This document shows, piece after piece, positions 36,948-44,113 of a stretch of 64,000 nucleotides of DNA (positions within the stretch are counted from its first letter, which is position 1; every line of letters starts with the position of its first letter). Source of the DNA: Campylobacter armoricus (lineage in GTDB: Bacteria > Campylobacterota > Campylobacteria > Campylobacterales > Campylobacteraceae); the NCBI RefSeq assembly GCF_013372105.1, contig NZ_CP053825.1, positions 558,001 to 622,000 of the forward strand, given 5' to 3'. Below the pieces are notes generated by a model that did not search any database, was not told the DNA's origin, and saw only the letters and a list, made by a program, of their open reading frames with translations. The position numbers and the translations under genes are program-made.

Positions 36948-37030
36948 AAGCTTAGACTAAGCGTGGATATATATAATATATTCTAAGGTTTTTTATATGA
37001 GATAATTAACGAGCTTAATTATCTCTTTTA
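36948..37030 (+). ncRNA. Candidate antisense RNA opposite the small-peptide gene
   Basis: Predicted from a -10 box at 36,936 and a terminator at its end: GAGATAATTAA-CGAGC-TTAATTATCTC (36999-37025), a perfect 11-base stem followed by TTTTATT. It would be about 80 bases and complementary to the end of the 26-residue ORF on the other strand. Inference; no transcript evidence. Confidence 0.4.
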
Positions 37031-37073
37031 TTAATTCTAAAATAAGAATTATAAAATCAATTATCTTGCTCAC
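36993..37073 (-). CDS. 26-residue hydrophobic peptide, type I toxin-like
   Basis: A GTG start with a strong RBS (AAAGGGGG, seven bases away) encodes a peptide with one amphipathic/hydrophobic helix, beginning MSKIIDFIILILELI and ending LVNYLI. Predicted -10 box at 37,128. It lies in a 600-base region without other genes and faces an apparent antisense promoter. Size, helix and layout resemble type I toxins such as AapA of Helicobacter or Fst/Ldr, but there is no direct sequence match. Confidence 0.5.
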   Translation of the reverse strand: MSKIIDFIILILELIKEIIKLVNYLI

Positions 37074-37127
37074 TAATAACCCCCTTTCTAAAAAACCGAA
37101 AGAGTAGCCATACTTAATACAATTGTT

Positions 37128-37133
37128 ATTATA
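37128..37133 (-). promoter_or_regulatory. Predicted -10 box of the small-peptide gene
   Basis: TATAAT on the minus strand (TTTTGTATAATAACAATTG), about 55 bases upstream of the GTG start. The bases after it (AATTGTATTAAG) match those after the opposing antisense -10 box (AATTGCATTAAG). Confidence 0.45.
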
Positions 37134-37309
37134 CAAAATTATTCTTAAACCCTTAAGTTTTCTGTCATTTTTAAAGTGCAAGAAAACATAAAATAGCACT
37201 ATAAACATTTATGCTAAGCCAAGTTTTTGGATAACTTGCTAACCCTTCTGCTATAAACTTTGCCAACGCGGCAATAAAGCTTAATTTTCAAGCAGTCAAA
37301 AGCTTAATC

Positions 37310-37331
37310 AAGTCTTTTTAATAAAAGACTT
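37310..37331 (-). terminator. Terminator of the 37.3-kb leftward gene
   Basis: AAGTCTTTT-TAAT-AAAAGACTT, a perfect 9-base stem with a 4-base loop, three bases past the stop of the gene at 37,334. Confidence 0.6.
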
Positions 37332-37333
37332 TG

Positions 37334-37609
37334 TTAAACTTTGATAGCTTCTAAAGCTCTTTGTGTTTGCTTTACTTTGGCTATTAAATCCCAAATCTCA
37401 AAGCCCACATCTTCTTTGTAAGTTTTTAAAGAAGTTGAAAACTCCCAATCATCCAATTTGTATTCAAGATCTGTTATAAAATCATCTATCAAATCTTTAA
37501 GATAAAAAAGATTTTTACCCCTCATACTCTCTTCATACATAAGCTCTTTAGCTAGAGTATCAGTCTCTCTTTCTCTTTTTTCTAAATCAAGGTAGCAACT
37601 ATCTAACAT
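37334..37609 (-). CDS. Hypothetical protein (91 residues)
   Basis: Acidic, predicted helical, no membrane segment. RBS AAAGGATTTAAAAA precedes the ATG. It is monocistronic, ending in a terminator hairpin. No family recognised. Confidence 0.6.
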   Translation of the reverse strand: MLDSCYLDLEKRERETDTLAKELMYEESMRGKNLFYLKDLIDDFITDLEYKLDDWEFSTSLKTYKEDVGFEIWDLIAKVKQTQRALEAIKV

Positions 37610-37775
37610 TTTTTAAATCCTTTTTTGTTTCTTAGGTTTCATTTGTTTCGATGAAGAAAGTATAAAATAAATATCCTTAAAATTAAATTAAAAAATATAA
37701 ATATTTTATACTTTTTAAAAATGTATTTATGATATAATTTTGAGTATAAAATAAAGGCAAAATAAAGGGTTATTG

Positions 37776-38546
37776 TTGAAAAAATTACTGATTTTGTTTG
37801 TATGTATATATGCTTTAGGGTTTGATGTATGTGAGCAAAGAGATAATGAAGCACTCGCGTATATAGAAAAACACGCCGTTGGTTATAAAAACAAAAATTT
37901 TAATCTTTCAGAAGAAAAACTATACAAAAAATCTTTTAGTGATTGCTATGATAAAAAGAATAAAGAAGCTTGTTTGTATATTTATAATAATTTTGTTATA
38001 GATGGAAATTATAAAGTTGAGAGTAATATATTTAATTTGATTAAAATAATGACTCATGTTGGTTTAATTCTTAATGCGGACAAAGATAAAAAGTATGAAG
38101 AAATTAATTATTTGATCTCTTTGGATAGTCACAAAAATGCCTTAGATGAAATAAATTTTGCTTTAAATAAAACTAATGATACAAAAGCTATAGAGACACT
38201 AAAACTACTAAAAAAGATGAATGATTTTGAAGTTAATCGGGCTTATGCATGTCCTTTGTATTATAATGATAAATTACAATCTGATATAATAGATATGCCT
38301 TGTGCCTGTAAAAAAACCACTGCATTTTTATTTAAACCAGGTACTATAAGACAAGCTTTTTTAAATTTAAAACTTTTGTGTGATAAATATAAGGATAGTG
38401 TGAGCTGTGGATCTGTTGGGTTACTTTATGAAAACGGCAAAGGTATAAGGGTTGATTTTAAACAAGCAAAAAAATACTATGGCTTAGCTTGTGATGGCGG
38501 TTATCAACTTGGCTGTGATGGATATAAAAGGTTGATGGGGTATTGA
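37776..38546 (+). CDS. Secreted Sel1-like-repeat, cysteine-rich protein
   Basis: A 256-residue protein with a signal peptide (residues 1-15). The C-terminal part has a clear Sel1/Hcp-type repeat: SCGSVGLLYENGKGIRVDF, then AKKYYGLACDGG and LGCDG, with paired Cys as in Helicobacter cysteine-rich proteins. Several further Cys pairs lie upstream. Starts with TTG (two adjacent choices, 37773 and 37776), AGGG eight bases before. TATAAT at 37,733 gives it its own promoter. Probable lysogenic-conversion gene, as it runs opposite to its neighbours. Confidence 0.72.
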   Translation: MKKLLILFVCIYALGFDVCEQRDNEALAYIEKHAVGYKNKNFNLSEEKLYKKSFSDCYDKKNKEACLYIYNNFVIDGNYKVESNIFNLIKIMTHVGLILNADKDKKYEEINYLISLDSHKNALDEINFALNKTNDTKAIETLKLLKKMNDFEVNRAYACPLYYNDKLQSDIIDMPCACKKTTAFLFKPGTIRQAFLNLKLLCDKYKDSVSCGSVGLLYENGKGIRVDFKQAKKYYGLACDGGYQLGCDGYKRLMGY

Positions 38547-38549
38547 GAG

Positions 38550-38831
38550 TTATGGTTCTTTGTCTATCCAGTCTATATTAATTATCTCAAAACCTTTCTT
38601 TTTATAAATAATTTTAAAATAATTTGTCTTTACATAAAAAATCCCTTTTGGGTGTTCATGCTGATTTATTAAAATATTTCCATGTTGTATTTTAATGGCG
38701 TGAAAATATGCAATAGCGGGTCTTAAAAACTTATCTTTATGGGTATTGTAAAGTTGATGTATTTTTGTTTTACAATCTTCATTTATATTAAAATGTTTGC
38801 ATAAATCATCTGCATTTGTAATACTAGCCAT
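38550..38831 (-). CDS. Small protein paired with a Panacea-domain antitoxin; candidate toxin
   Basis: A 93-residue protein with no family recognised. It begins MASITNADDLC and has a C-terminal strand-rich half (GIFYVKTNYFKIIYKKK). It overlaps the upstream Panacea gene by eight bases and would be translated after it, the antitoxin-first order usual for such pairs. Toxin status is inferred from the partner only. Confidence 0.6.
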   Translation of the reverse strand: MASITNADDLCKHFNINEDCKTKIHQLYNTHKDKFLRPAIAYFHAIKIQHGNILINQHEHPKGIFYVKTNYFKIIYKKKGFEIINIDWIDKEP

Positions 38832-39324
38832 TTATAGTATCTTCTTTGGTGGCTGGTATAATATCTTGTAAAAATACACTTTCAATAGGCATAGTATCGC
38901 CATTTTTTGTTTTTTCCCAGCATTCATCATGAGAAATTTCTGAAAGCTCTTTTGCTGTTCTTAAGGCAAATTTATTGATAGTTTCATCTAAAATACTTAT
39001 TTCTTTTGCGGTAAAATCATCTAAATTAGGTTCTTTTAAACATAAAAAAGATTGTTGTTGGTATTCGCCCTTATTTACTTTTATACTTTTGATAAACTCA
39101 TTTTTTTCCAAATTAGTTAAAATGTTTTCTAATTTTTTAACTACTGGTCCTTGTGGATTTCTTATATAAGATGTTTGAGTTAGAGATGTGTAATTTTTAT
39201 ACATAAAGGCCCTATCTGCAAACCATAAAATTTTATTCAATTTCACTTTTCCAAGATCAGCTGGAGCATAGTTTGTTTGAAAGTAATTTATAATATAAAT
39301 GATTATATTTTCTATTTTTTTCAT
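38824..39324 (-). CDS. Panacea (DUF4065/SocA-like) domain protein, probable antitoxin
   Basis: A 166-residue protein with the Panacea domain: KLNKILWFADRAFMY, then SYIRNPQGPVVKKLENIL, and a C-terminal helical region. Panacea proteins are antitoxins for many unrelated toxins (PanAT systems) and also occur as GepA/SocA. ATG 39324 has an ideal RBS (AAGGAGTATAAG); the longer frame starts upstream of it. Sits in the prophage accessory block. Confidence 0.82.
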   Translation of the reverse strand: MKKIENIIIYIINYFQTNYAPADLGKVKLNKILWFADRAFMYKNYTSLTQTSYIRNPQGPVVKKLENILTNLEKNEFIKSIKVNKGEYQQQSFLCLKEPNLDDFTAKEISILDETINKFALRTAKELSEISHDECWEKTKNGDTMPIESVFLQDIIPATKEDTING

Positions 39325-39387
39325 CTTATACTCCTTATTTTTAAATTCTAAAAGCATATTATACTTAAACTAAAAAATCGTTTAAGA

Positions 39388-40059
39388 TTAATAATTGCTA
39401 ATTAAAATATCACAATTAAACTTATAGCTTTTTATACTTAAATTATCGACTTTATGATTTGGAATTTTATAACATTCTTTAAAATTATTGCCTTTTAAAA
39501 TCTTGATATAAGAGTTTGGAATAGCAATTTGATTTTTTATTCTTTGTGGGTTGCTATCATAATTAACTAAATTTAAAACTTCAATTCTTCCAAGCTTTAA
39601 AGCCGCTTGTCTTTCTCTTTTTTCAATCTTATTCCAAACACTTTGATTTATTTGTGGATTTTGTGGAGTAATATTGCTCATTAAAAAAGTGCTTTTTTGG
39701 GCTTGGGTAGTTTTTCTCATAGAGGCATTAGAAAGGGTATGTCCTCTTGTGTAACCACTATTTTTATAATCACTCCATGTGGTGCGATATTTTTTAGGTA
39801 TATTTGTATCATCTTCAAAGCGTGGGCGTTTTTTAATTTGTTTGCCTTTTAGATTATCTGCTTCTAATTTATAAGCCACTGCTTTAGTTCCTTTATAATT
39901 ATAATCATAGCAATTAATATAATAAAATTTATCTAAAACCTGCGAGCAGTTTTGTTTAGTAAAATACTTCGCAAACTCTTCACTCGGTTTATATTGTGTG
40001 TAATCAGCTAAGGCTAGAGTTGTTAATAGTGGTAAAATTATAAGTTTTTTCATTTTCAT
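39388..40059 (-). CDS. Secreted DNA/RNA non-specific endonuclease
   Basis: A 223-residue nuclease of the NUC/beta-beta-alpha-Me family. Signal peptide 1-18 (ending LALA). The active site is TRGH (104-107), His107 being the general base, with Asn129 and Asn139 as metal-site candidates in SNITPQNPQINQSVW. The usual DRGH has Thr in place of Asp. Related DNases on C. jejuni integrated elements block natural transformation; a similar effect is plausible here. ATGA overlap with the DUF3037 gene. Confidence 0.88.
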   Translation of the reverse strand: MKMKKLIILPLLTTLALADYTQYKPSEEFAKYFTKQNCSQVLDKFYYINCYDYNYKGTKAVAYKLEADNLKGKQIKKRPRFEDDTNIPKKYRTTWSDYKNSGYTRGHTLSNASMRKTTQAQKSTFLMSNITPQNPQINQSVWNKIEKRERQAALKLGRIEVLNLVNYDSNPQRIKNQIAIPNSYIKILKGNNFKECYKIPNHKVDNLSIKSYKFNCDILISNY

Positions 40060-40778
40060 TGTTTAGTGGTAGAAACTATTTCTTTTAAGGTGTTGTTTTG
40101 TGTTTGCTCATCGTAAAAAGATCTAAAATTTAAATTAACCTTTTCTAGACTTTCCCTGCTTTTTTGTGTTTTTTTGCTAGGTATAAACTCTTCACATTGC
40201 AAGAAAAACAATGGAATATCATACTCAATTGTCTTAAAAAAAGCTTCTTTTATGTCGTTGTCTATAGTGATATTTCCAAGTCTTGAAAAAATTTCTTTTT
40301 TGGAGTGTTTGTTGATTATATGCAAGTTATATTCGCCACGCTCTGAAATTATTTCTAAGTCATTTTTAAAATCATTTTGTATTAAATTTATGGCGTTATT
40401 TTTTATGGTTTCATATCTTATATTTTTGTATTTTATTGAAATATTTTTAAACTTTTCTCCTATTTTTTCGTGGTATAAAAACACTCTCGCACTCTCTAAG
40501 TTATCGTGAGCAATAGCATCAAAATCGCCAAATCTAAAATGATTTCCATACCAGTATCTTTCATCTGTTTCTAGTTTTAATCTTTCTATGCTATTTTTAA
40601 TAAAATCTACATCTATTAATGGACATTTGGCTAATATTTTTATATGTTCATCATTATCGGTAATATAACTTTGTGCTTTATTTCCTTTTTCATCCCAAAG
40701 CCAAAAGCCTATATTTATAAATTCTTCACTAGCTGTAAATGGGAAATATTTTATAACTTTATATTTAAATATTTTCAT
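40056..40778 (-). CDS. DUF3037-type protein, partner of HipA-like kinase
   Basis: A 240-residue protein whose start (YKVIKYFPFTASEEFINIGFWLW) is the DUF3037 signature. DUF3037 genes are commonly paired with HipA_2 kinases, as here, where it overlaps the kinase gene by 14 bases. Function of the pair is not established; a toxin-antitoxin or defence role is inference. Confidence 0.75.
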   Translation of the reverse strand: MKIFKYKVIKYFPFTASEEFINIGFWLWDEKGNKAQSYITDNDEHIKILAKCPLIDVDFIKNSIERLKLETDERYWYGNHFRFGDFDAIAHDNLESARVFLYHEKIGEKFKNISIKYKNIRYETIKNNAINLIQNDFKNDLEIISERGEYNLHIINKHSKKEIFSRLGNITIDNDIKEAFFKTIEYDIPLFFLQCEEFIPSKKTQKSRESLEKVNLNFRSFYDEQTQNNTLKEIVSTTKQ

Positions 40779-41553
40779 GACTATAAATTAATCTTTGCCC
40801 CTGTCTTTTGCATATCATATTACATAAAGCTTTCTTTTTAGCAGAAGATAAGCTTAACCATTCTTGAGGTATCAAATCTATTATATCTAATATATCTTGA
40901 TATTTTAATTTATTTTGACTTATTGTTATATGTTTTAAATATTCAAAAAGTAGATAATTATAATCAAAAATATTTTTATAAAAATATCTATTAGAATTGA
41001 TTTCGTTATCCAAAATAGTATTCAAAGCTTCAGATATATCAAAAGCTAATCCAAAATCAATCAAAAATAGCTCTTTGTTTTTATTTATAAGTATATTTGG
41101 ATTTTTAAATTCTCTATCGCTATTCATTAAAATACCATCATAAAGACAGGTATTGTTTTTAAAGTTATTAGTCAAATCTATTGGAAAAACCTTATTAGCA
41201 TTGTGTATATATGAAACTCCTAAGTTTAGGCCTTTAGATTGTTTTATATTATTTAAAGCTTCTCTATCTCTTAAGGTTCCATTTTGTAATTTAATTTCTG
41301 CTAATTTTATAGTATTATCATCTATTTTTAGTAGAGTAATGTTAGGGATATTTTTAAATCCAATTTTTCGCAAATATAAATAAGAAAAAAGTTCAACAAA
41401 TAAGCTTTTTCCATTACCACAAACGCTGTTATATTTAGTCTTTAAAATAAATTTTGAATTATCTTTAATGCTTACTTCCAAAGGATAACTAGCTCCATAA
41501 TCTGTAGTTCTTATGATATTAGATATTTCAAAACTATTTAAATCTTCCTTCAT
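40765..41553 (-). CDS. HipA-like (HipA_2) protein kinase
   Basis: A 262-residue kinase-like protein. ATP/catalytic features: KFILKTK (Lys 38/40), FVELFSYLYLRKIG helix, DGILMNSDREFKNPN with catalytic Asp146 and Asn153, and the metal-binding IDFGLAF (Asp166). It lacks the HipA N-terminal subdomain. Overlap with the DUF3037 gene downstream and ATGA overlap with the repressor upstream put it under lysogenic control. Confidence 0.78.
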   Translation of the reverse strand: MKEDLNSFEISNIIRTTDYGASYPLEVSIKDNSKFILKTKYNSVCGNGKSLFVELFSYLYLRKIGFKNIPNITLLKIDDNTIKLAEIKLQNGTLRDREALNNIKQSKGLNLGVSYIHNANKVFPIDLTNNFKNNTCLYDGILMNSDREFKNPNILINKNKELFLIDFGLAFDISEALNTILDNEINSNRYFYKNIFDYNYLLFEYLKHITISQNKLKYQDILDIIDLIPQEWLSLSSAKKKALCNMICKRQGQRLIYSHENI

Positions 41554-42272
41554 CTTACAAACTCTATAAAATTTTTAAAGGTTTCAACAGCCATTTTTGA
41601 TACAACTACTCCTATGATTTCACATTGTGCAAAATCGCTAATTTTAACTTCTTTATAGTCTTTGTTTTCAGATACTAAATAAATAAAATCACAAAAAGCC
41701 TCTTTTTTAATTTTTTTGCAATACAAATCTTCGCCTTGTCTAAAAATAACTATATCAGCACTCGAAATAGTATCAAGAGTATTTTTACTTCTATCAATAA
41801 TAACAAAATCTCCATGTGTTAAAAGCGGCTCCATACTATCGCCATTTATTTTTATAATATCGTAGCTTTTTTTTATAGGAATGTCTAAAATCTCTTTTAG
41901 AAAACTTCCATCAACACAAATACTAGTATAATTTATATCTTGTGCTAAAACTCCATATCCAGCTGAAGCTGAAATATCAGGATAGTATTTAAATTCGATT
42001 TGATTGTCTTTTTTAAATATATCTTGTGTGATGATTTCATCAAATGGTATTTTTAACTCATCACAGATCACTTTAATTACGCCCATAGGTGGCTCTGATC
42101 TACCATTTTTCACAAACCACTTTTTTATTCCAGGCTCTGTATATTCTATGCCGTGTTTATATAAAATTTCTATTAAGTCTTGATAAGTTATTTTTTTATC
42201 TCTATTTCTTAAATAAAATTGGAATTTATCTTTATCAAATAAATAATCTATGGTTTTATCTTTTCTCGCCAA
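41550..42272 (-). CDS. S24-type CI-like phage repressor
   Basis: A 240-residue LexA/CI-like repressor. The N-terminal DNA-binding domain (to about 85) precedes the cleavage site Ala104-Gly105 (ASAGYG) and the peptidase domain with Ser146 (GDSMEPLL) and a Lys near 186. It should self-cleave when RecA is activated, inducing the phage. TTG 42272 is the start: GGAG lies five bases upstream, whereas the upstream GTG lies next to the -10 box at 42,297. It heads the leftward block containing the kinase, DNase and toxin-antitoxin genes. Confidence 0.9.
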   Translation of the reverse strand: MARKDKTIDYLFDKDKFQFYLRNRDKKITYQDLIEILYKHGIEYTEPGIKKWFVKNGRSEPPMGVIKVICDELKIPFDEIITQDIFKKDNQIEFKYYPDISASAGYGVLAQDINYTSICVDGSFLKEILDIPIKKSYDIIKINGDSMEPLLTHGDFVIIDRSKNTLDTISSADIVIFRQGEDLYCKKIKKEAFCDFIYLVSENKDYKEVKISDFAQCEIIGVVVSKMAVETFKNFIEFVR

Positions 42273-42384
42273 ATTATCTCCTTTTTTGGTATAAAAATTA
42301 TACACTTTTATTTATGCAATTTTCGTTCCTTATATTTATTCTTTTTTAATTTTCATATAAGAATATTTATTTTATACTTCAGTT
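42273..42384. promoter_or_regulatory. Repressor/early-gene divergent switch region
   Basis: Between the repressor and the rightward genes. TATAAT at 42297-42302 (minus) serves the repressor; TATACT at 42373-42378 (plus) lies only seven bases before the first rightward ATG, which would make that mRNA nearly leaderless. The A/T-rich interior has repeated ATATTTAT-like words that may be operators, but no long palindrome. Confidence 0.55.
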
Positions 42385-42606
42385 ATGAAAAAAATTGATT
42401 TTATGAAATTTACTAATTTAATGAAACAACATTATTCATTGGTAAGTATTAAAAAAATTAGAACTAATAAAACACGCCCATCTTTTAAAAAACAAATAGA
42501 GTTTAAAAGGTTATATGGAATTCCGCATGAGTTTTGGGTAGATGTGCGTTCTAATCTTAGCAATATACCAAAAAGAGGAAGAAAACCAAAAAAGGAGTGT
42601 GGGTGA
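42385..42606 (+). CDS. Small basic protein, possible Cro-like regulator
   Basis: A 73-residue, highly basic protein encoded opposite the repressor, the position of Cro. The sequence EFKRLYGIPHEFWVDVRSNL could be a recognition helix region, and it ends with KRGRKPKK, an AT-hook-like core. No helix-turn-helix family clearly assigned. Predicted transcript begins at or near the ATG. Confidence 0.6.
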   Translation: MKKIDFMKFTNLMKQHYSLVSIKKIRTNKTRPSFKKQIEFKRLYGIPHEFWVDVRSNLSNIPKRGRKPKKECG

Positions 42607-42785
42607 AAGAGCTTAATTTGAAAATAAAAATTAAAGATGAGCATTATAAGGTGCTTGAAACACTTTCTAGCCAAGATAATAAAAGTGTCGATGAATATAT
42701 TTTTTCGACTTTAAATAAATTCATCTCTCTTGATATTAGCTTGGCCTTAAGGGTTGAAGATGCTTTAATACTTAATAAGGATTAA
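42603..42785 (+). CDS. Small phage protein, possible ribbon-helix-helix type
   Basis: A 60-residue protein. GTG 42603 has AAAGGAG six bases upstream and overlaps the preceding stop (GTGA). The beginning (LNLKIKIKDEHYKVLETLS, then SVDEYIFSTLNKFI) reads like a strand followed by two helices, as in ribbon-helix-helix proteins. Assignment is tentative. Confidence 0.6.
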   Translation: MKELNLKIKIKDEHYKVLETLSSQDNKSVDEYIFSTLNKFISLDISLALRVEDALILNKD

Positions 42786-42931
42786 TCTTTGTCGCTAATT
42801 AAATCTGGAGTATCAAGGCTAAAGTGTTGCGAAGTGTTTTTATTCTTTTCCAATAAAGCTACTTTGCTTTCTAATGCTTCAACTCTTAGCTTTAAATCTA
42901 AAATGATTTTTTCTAATTGTTGGATTTCCAT
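42782..42931 (-). CDS. Short coiled-coil protein (49 residues)
   Basis: An ORF with a strong RBS (AAAGGAGAATTAAA). The N-terminal 32 residues form a heptad pattern with Leu/Ile at a/d positions (LEKIILDLKLRVEALESKV). Transcribed against its neighbours, overlapping the upstream plus-strand gene by four bases. Confidence 0.6.
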   Translation of the reverse strand: MEIQQLEKIILDLKLRVEALESKVALLEKNKNTSQHFSLDTPDLISDKD

Positions 42932-42999
42932 TTTAATTCTCCTTTCTTTAAAGATGGGGAATTTTAACTAAAAAGGAGTGTGAGTGAAAAGGATGTTTT

Positions 43000-43113
43000 A
43001 TGAGTGTGATTAACTACTTGCTTTCAGGTCTTAGTATAGGATTTTTAATCGGAGTTTTTATTTATTCTTTGTCTCATTTTTTATATCAAAAGTTCAAAGG
43101 TAAAGGAAGATAA
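43000..43113 (+). CDS. Single-pass membrane peptide (37 residues)
   Basis: ATG with AAAAGGATGTTTT upstream; stop overlaps the next start (TAATG). One membrane helix (about 8-28), then a basic tail KFKGKGR, suggesting an inside C-terminus. Function unknown. Confidence 0.55.
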   Translation: MSVINYLLSGLSIGFLIGVFIYSLSHFLYQKFKGKGR

Positions 43114-44111
43114 TGAGTATTCCAAGTTTTAAAGCTAGTTTAGAAGTGGTTTTAGGAGTTAAAAAACCACTTAGAGCTAGAAGAGGTTTTACAAAGGTAG
43201 CTAATACGATTTTTTATGGTGGCTTAAGTATGGATGCTTTAGCACTTTATTTACAGCTTAAAAGAATGAGCGAAAAAACCTTAGTAAGTGAAATGTATCT
43301 AAGAGAGCTTATTTTAATCAAAAAAGATACAAGAATAAGTTTGCAAAGATTAAGACTTGCTAAAGATGAGTTGATACATTTTAATCTACTTCAAATCAAA
43401 AAAACAAATCATCACAGATTTAATTATGAGTGGATTTTAAAAGATGAAAACAATGAAATAATTAAGCATTTTAATAAAACTGAATATAAGCTTAAAAGTG
43501 CTGATGAAAACCTAAACAAAACATTTAAAAATAACACTTCTTCCGTAGTCGGAAATTTGAATACGGAAAAAGAAAAAAACGAAAATTCCCTATATATAGA
43601 AACACGCACGCACGCAAGCGATAATAAATTTATAAATAATATAAATATAAATAATAAAGAATTTATAAAAAAAGAAAATTTAGAAAATAAAGAAAATATA
43701 AACAAAAATAATAACGCTACGCGAACTTTTTTTGTGGTGAGTGCGAGCGGTTTAAAAACTCAACTAGGGGTAAATATGGGTAAATTTAAAAAGCCTAGCA
43801 TAGATGATTTAATGGGGCAGATTAACGCCTTTAATCAAAAACATAACACTTGCTTTGATGAGTGTTTGGCCGAAGATTTTATAGAGTATTGGGACGCTAG
43901 AGAATGGAAAAGGGGCGATAAAAAAATGGCTTCAGTGGCTGGCAGCTTACATACTTGGCTTAAATATGCAAAGGAGAATGAAATGAGGAAAAATCAGCGT
44001 TTTAGTAGAAAAAAAGAAGCTGATGCTGATGTGGTTGATAGTTTGCTTAAATACTATGGGATTGAGGAAAACTCAGAAAATATAGTTATAGATGTGGATA
44101 CTAGGAGTTAA
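43113..44111 (+). CDS. Phage replication protein (winged-helix, O-like)
   Basis: A 332-residue protein. The N-terminal 110 residues look like a winged helix (SMDALALYLQLKRMS, then ISLQRLRLAKDEL), followed by an Asn/Lys-rich low-complexity linker (about 115-210) and a C-terminal helical domain (about 220-300) with DFIEYWDARE and SLHTWLKYAKE as in DnaT/DnaD-type replication proteins. Placed upstream of RusA as in many phages. Role in origin binding or helicase loading is inferred. Confidence 0.65.
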   Translation: MSIPSFKASLEVVLGVKKPLRARRGFTKVANTIFYGGLSMDALALYLQLKRMSEKTLVSEMYLRELILIKKDTRISLQRLRLAKDELIHFNLLQIKKTNHHRFNYEWILKDENNEIIKHFNKTEYKLKSADENLNKTFKNNTSSVVGNLNTEKEKNENSLYIETRTHASDNKFINNININNKEFIKKENLENKENINKNNNATRTFFVVSASGLKTQLGVNMGKFKKPSIDDLMGQINAFNQKHNTCFDECLAEDFIEYWDAREWKRGDKKMASVAGSLHTWLKYAKENEMRKNQRFSRKKEADADVVDSLLKYYGIEENSENIVIDVDTRS

Positions 44112-44113
44112 AA

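Noticed and set aside
36993-37208. A 71-residue reading frame containing the small hydrophobic peptide
   Set aside because: Its first codons lie upstream of the predicted -10 box at 37,128; the GTG at 37,073 with AAAGGGGG is the better start.
37639-37854. A minus-strand ORF opposite the Sel1-protein gene
   Set aside because: It overlaps the 5' end and promoter of the plus-strand gene, has no RBS and has a composition typical of antisense A/T-rich DNA.
42789-42971. A 60-residue plus-strand ORF
   Set aside because: It is the shadow of the minus-strand coiled-coil gene at 42,782-42,931, which has a strong RBS.
43600-43620. ACGCACGCACGC run as a regulatory repeat or CRISPR-like unit
   Set aside because: It is a short run inside the low-complexity linker of the replication protein; there is no spacer-repeat structure. 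No CRISPR array was seen anywhere in the window.
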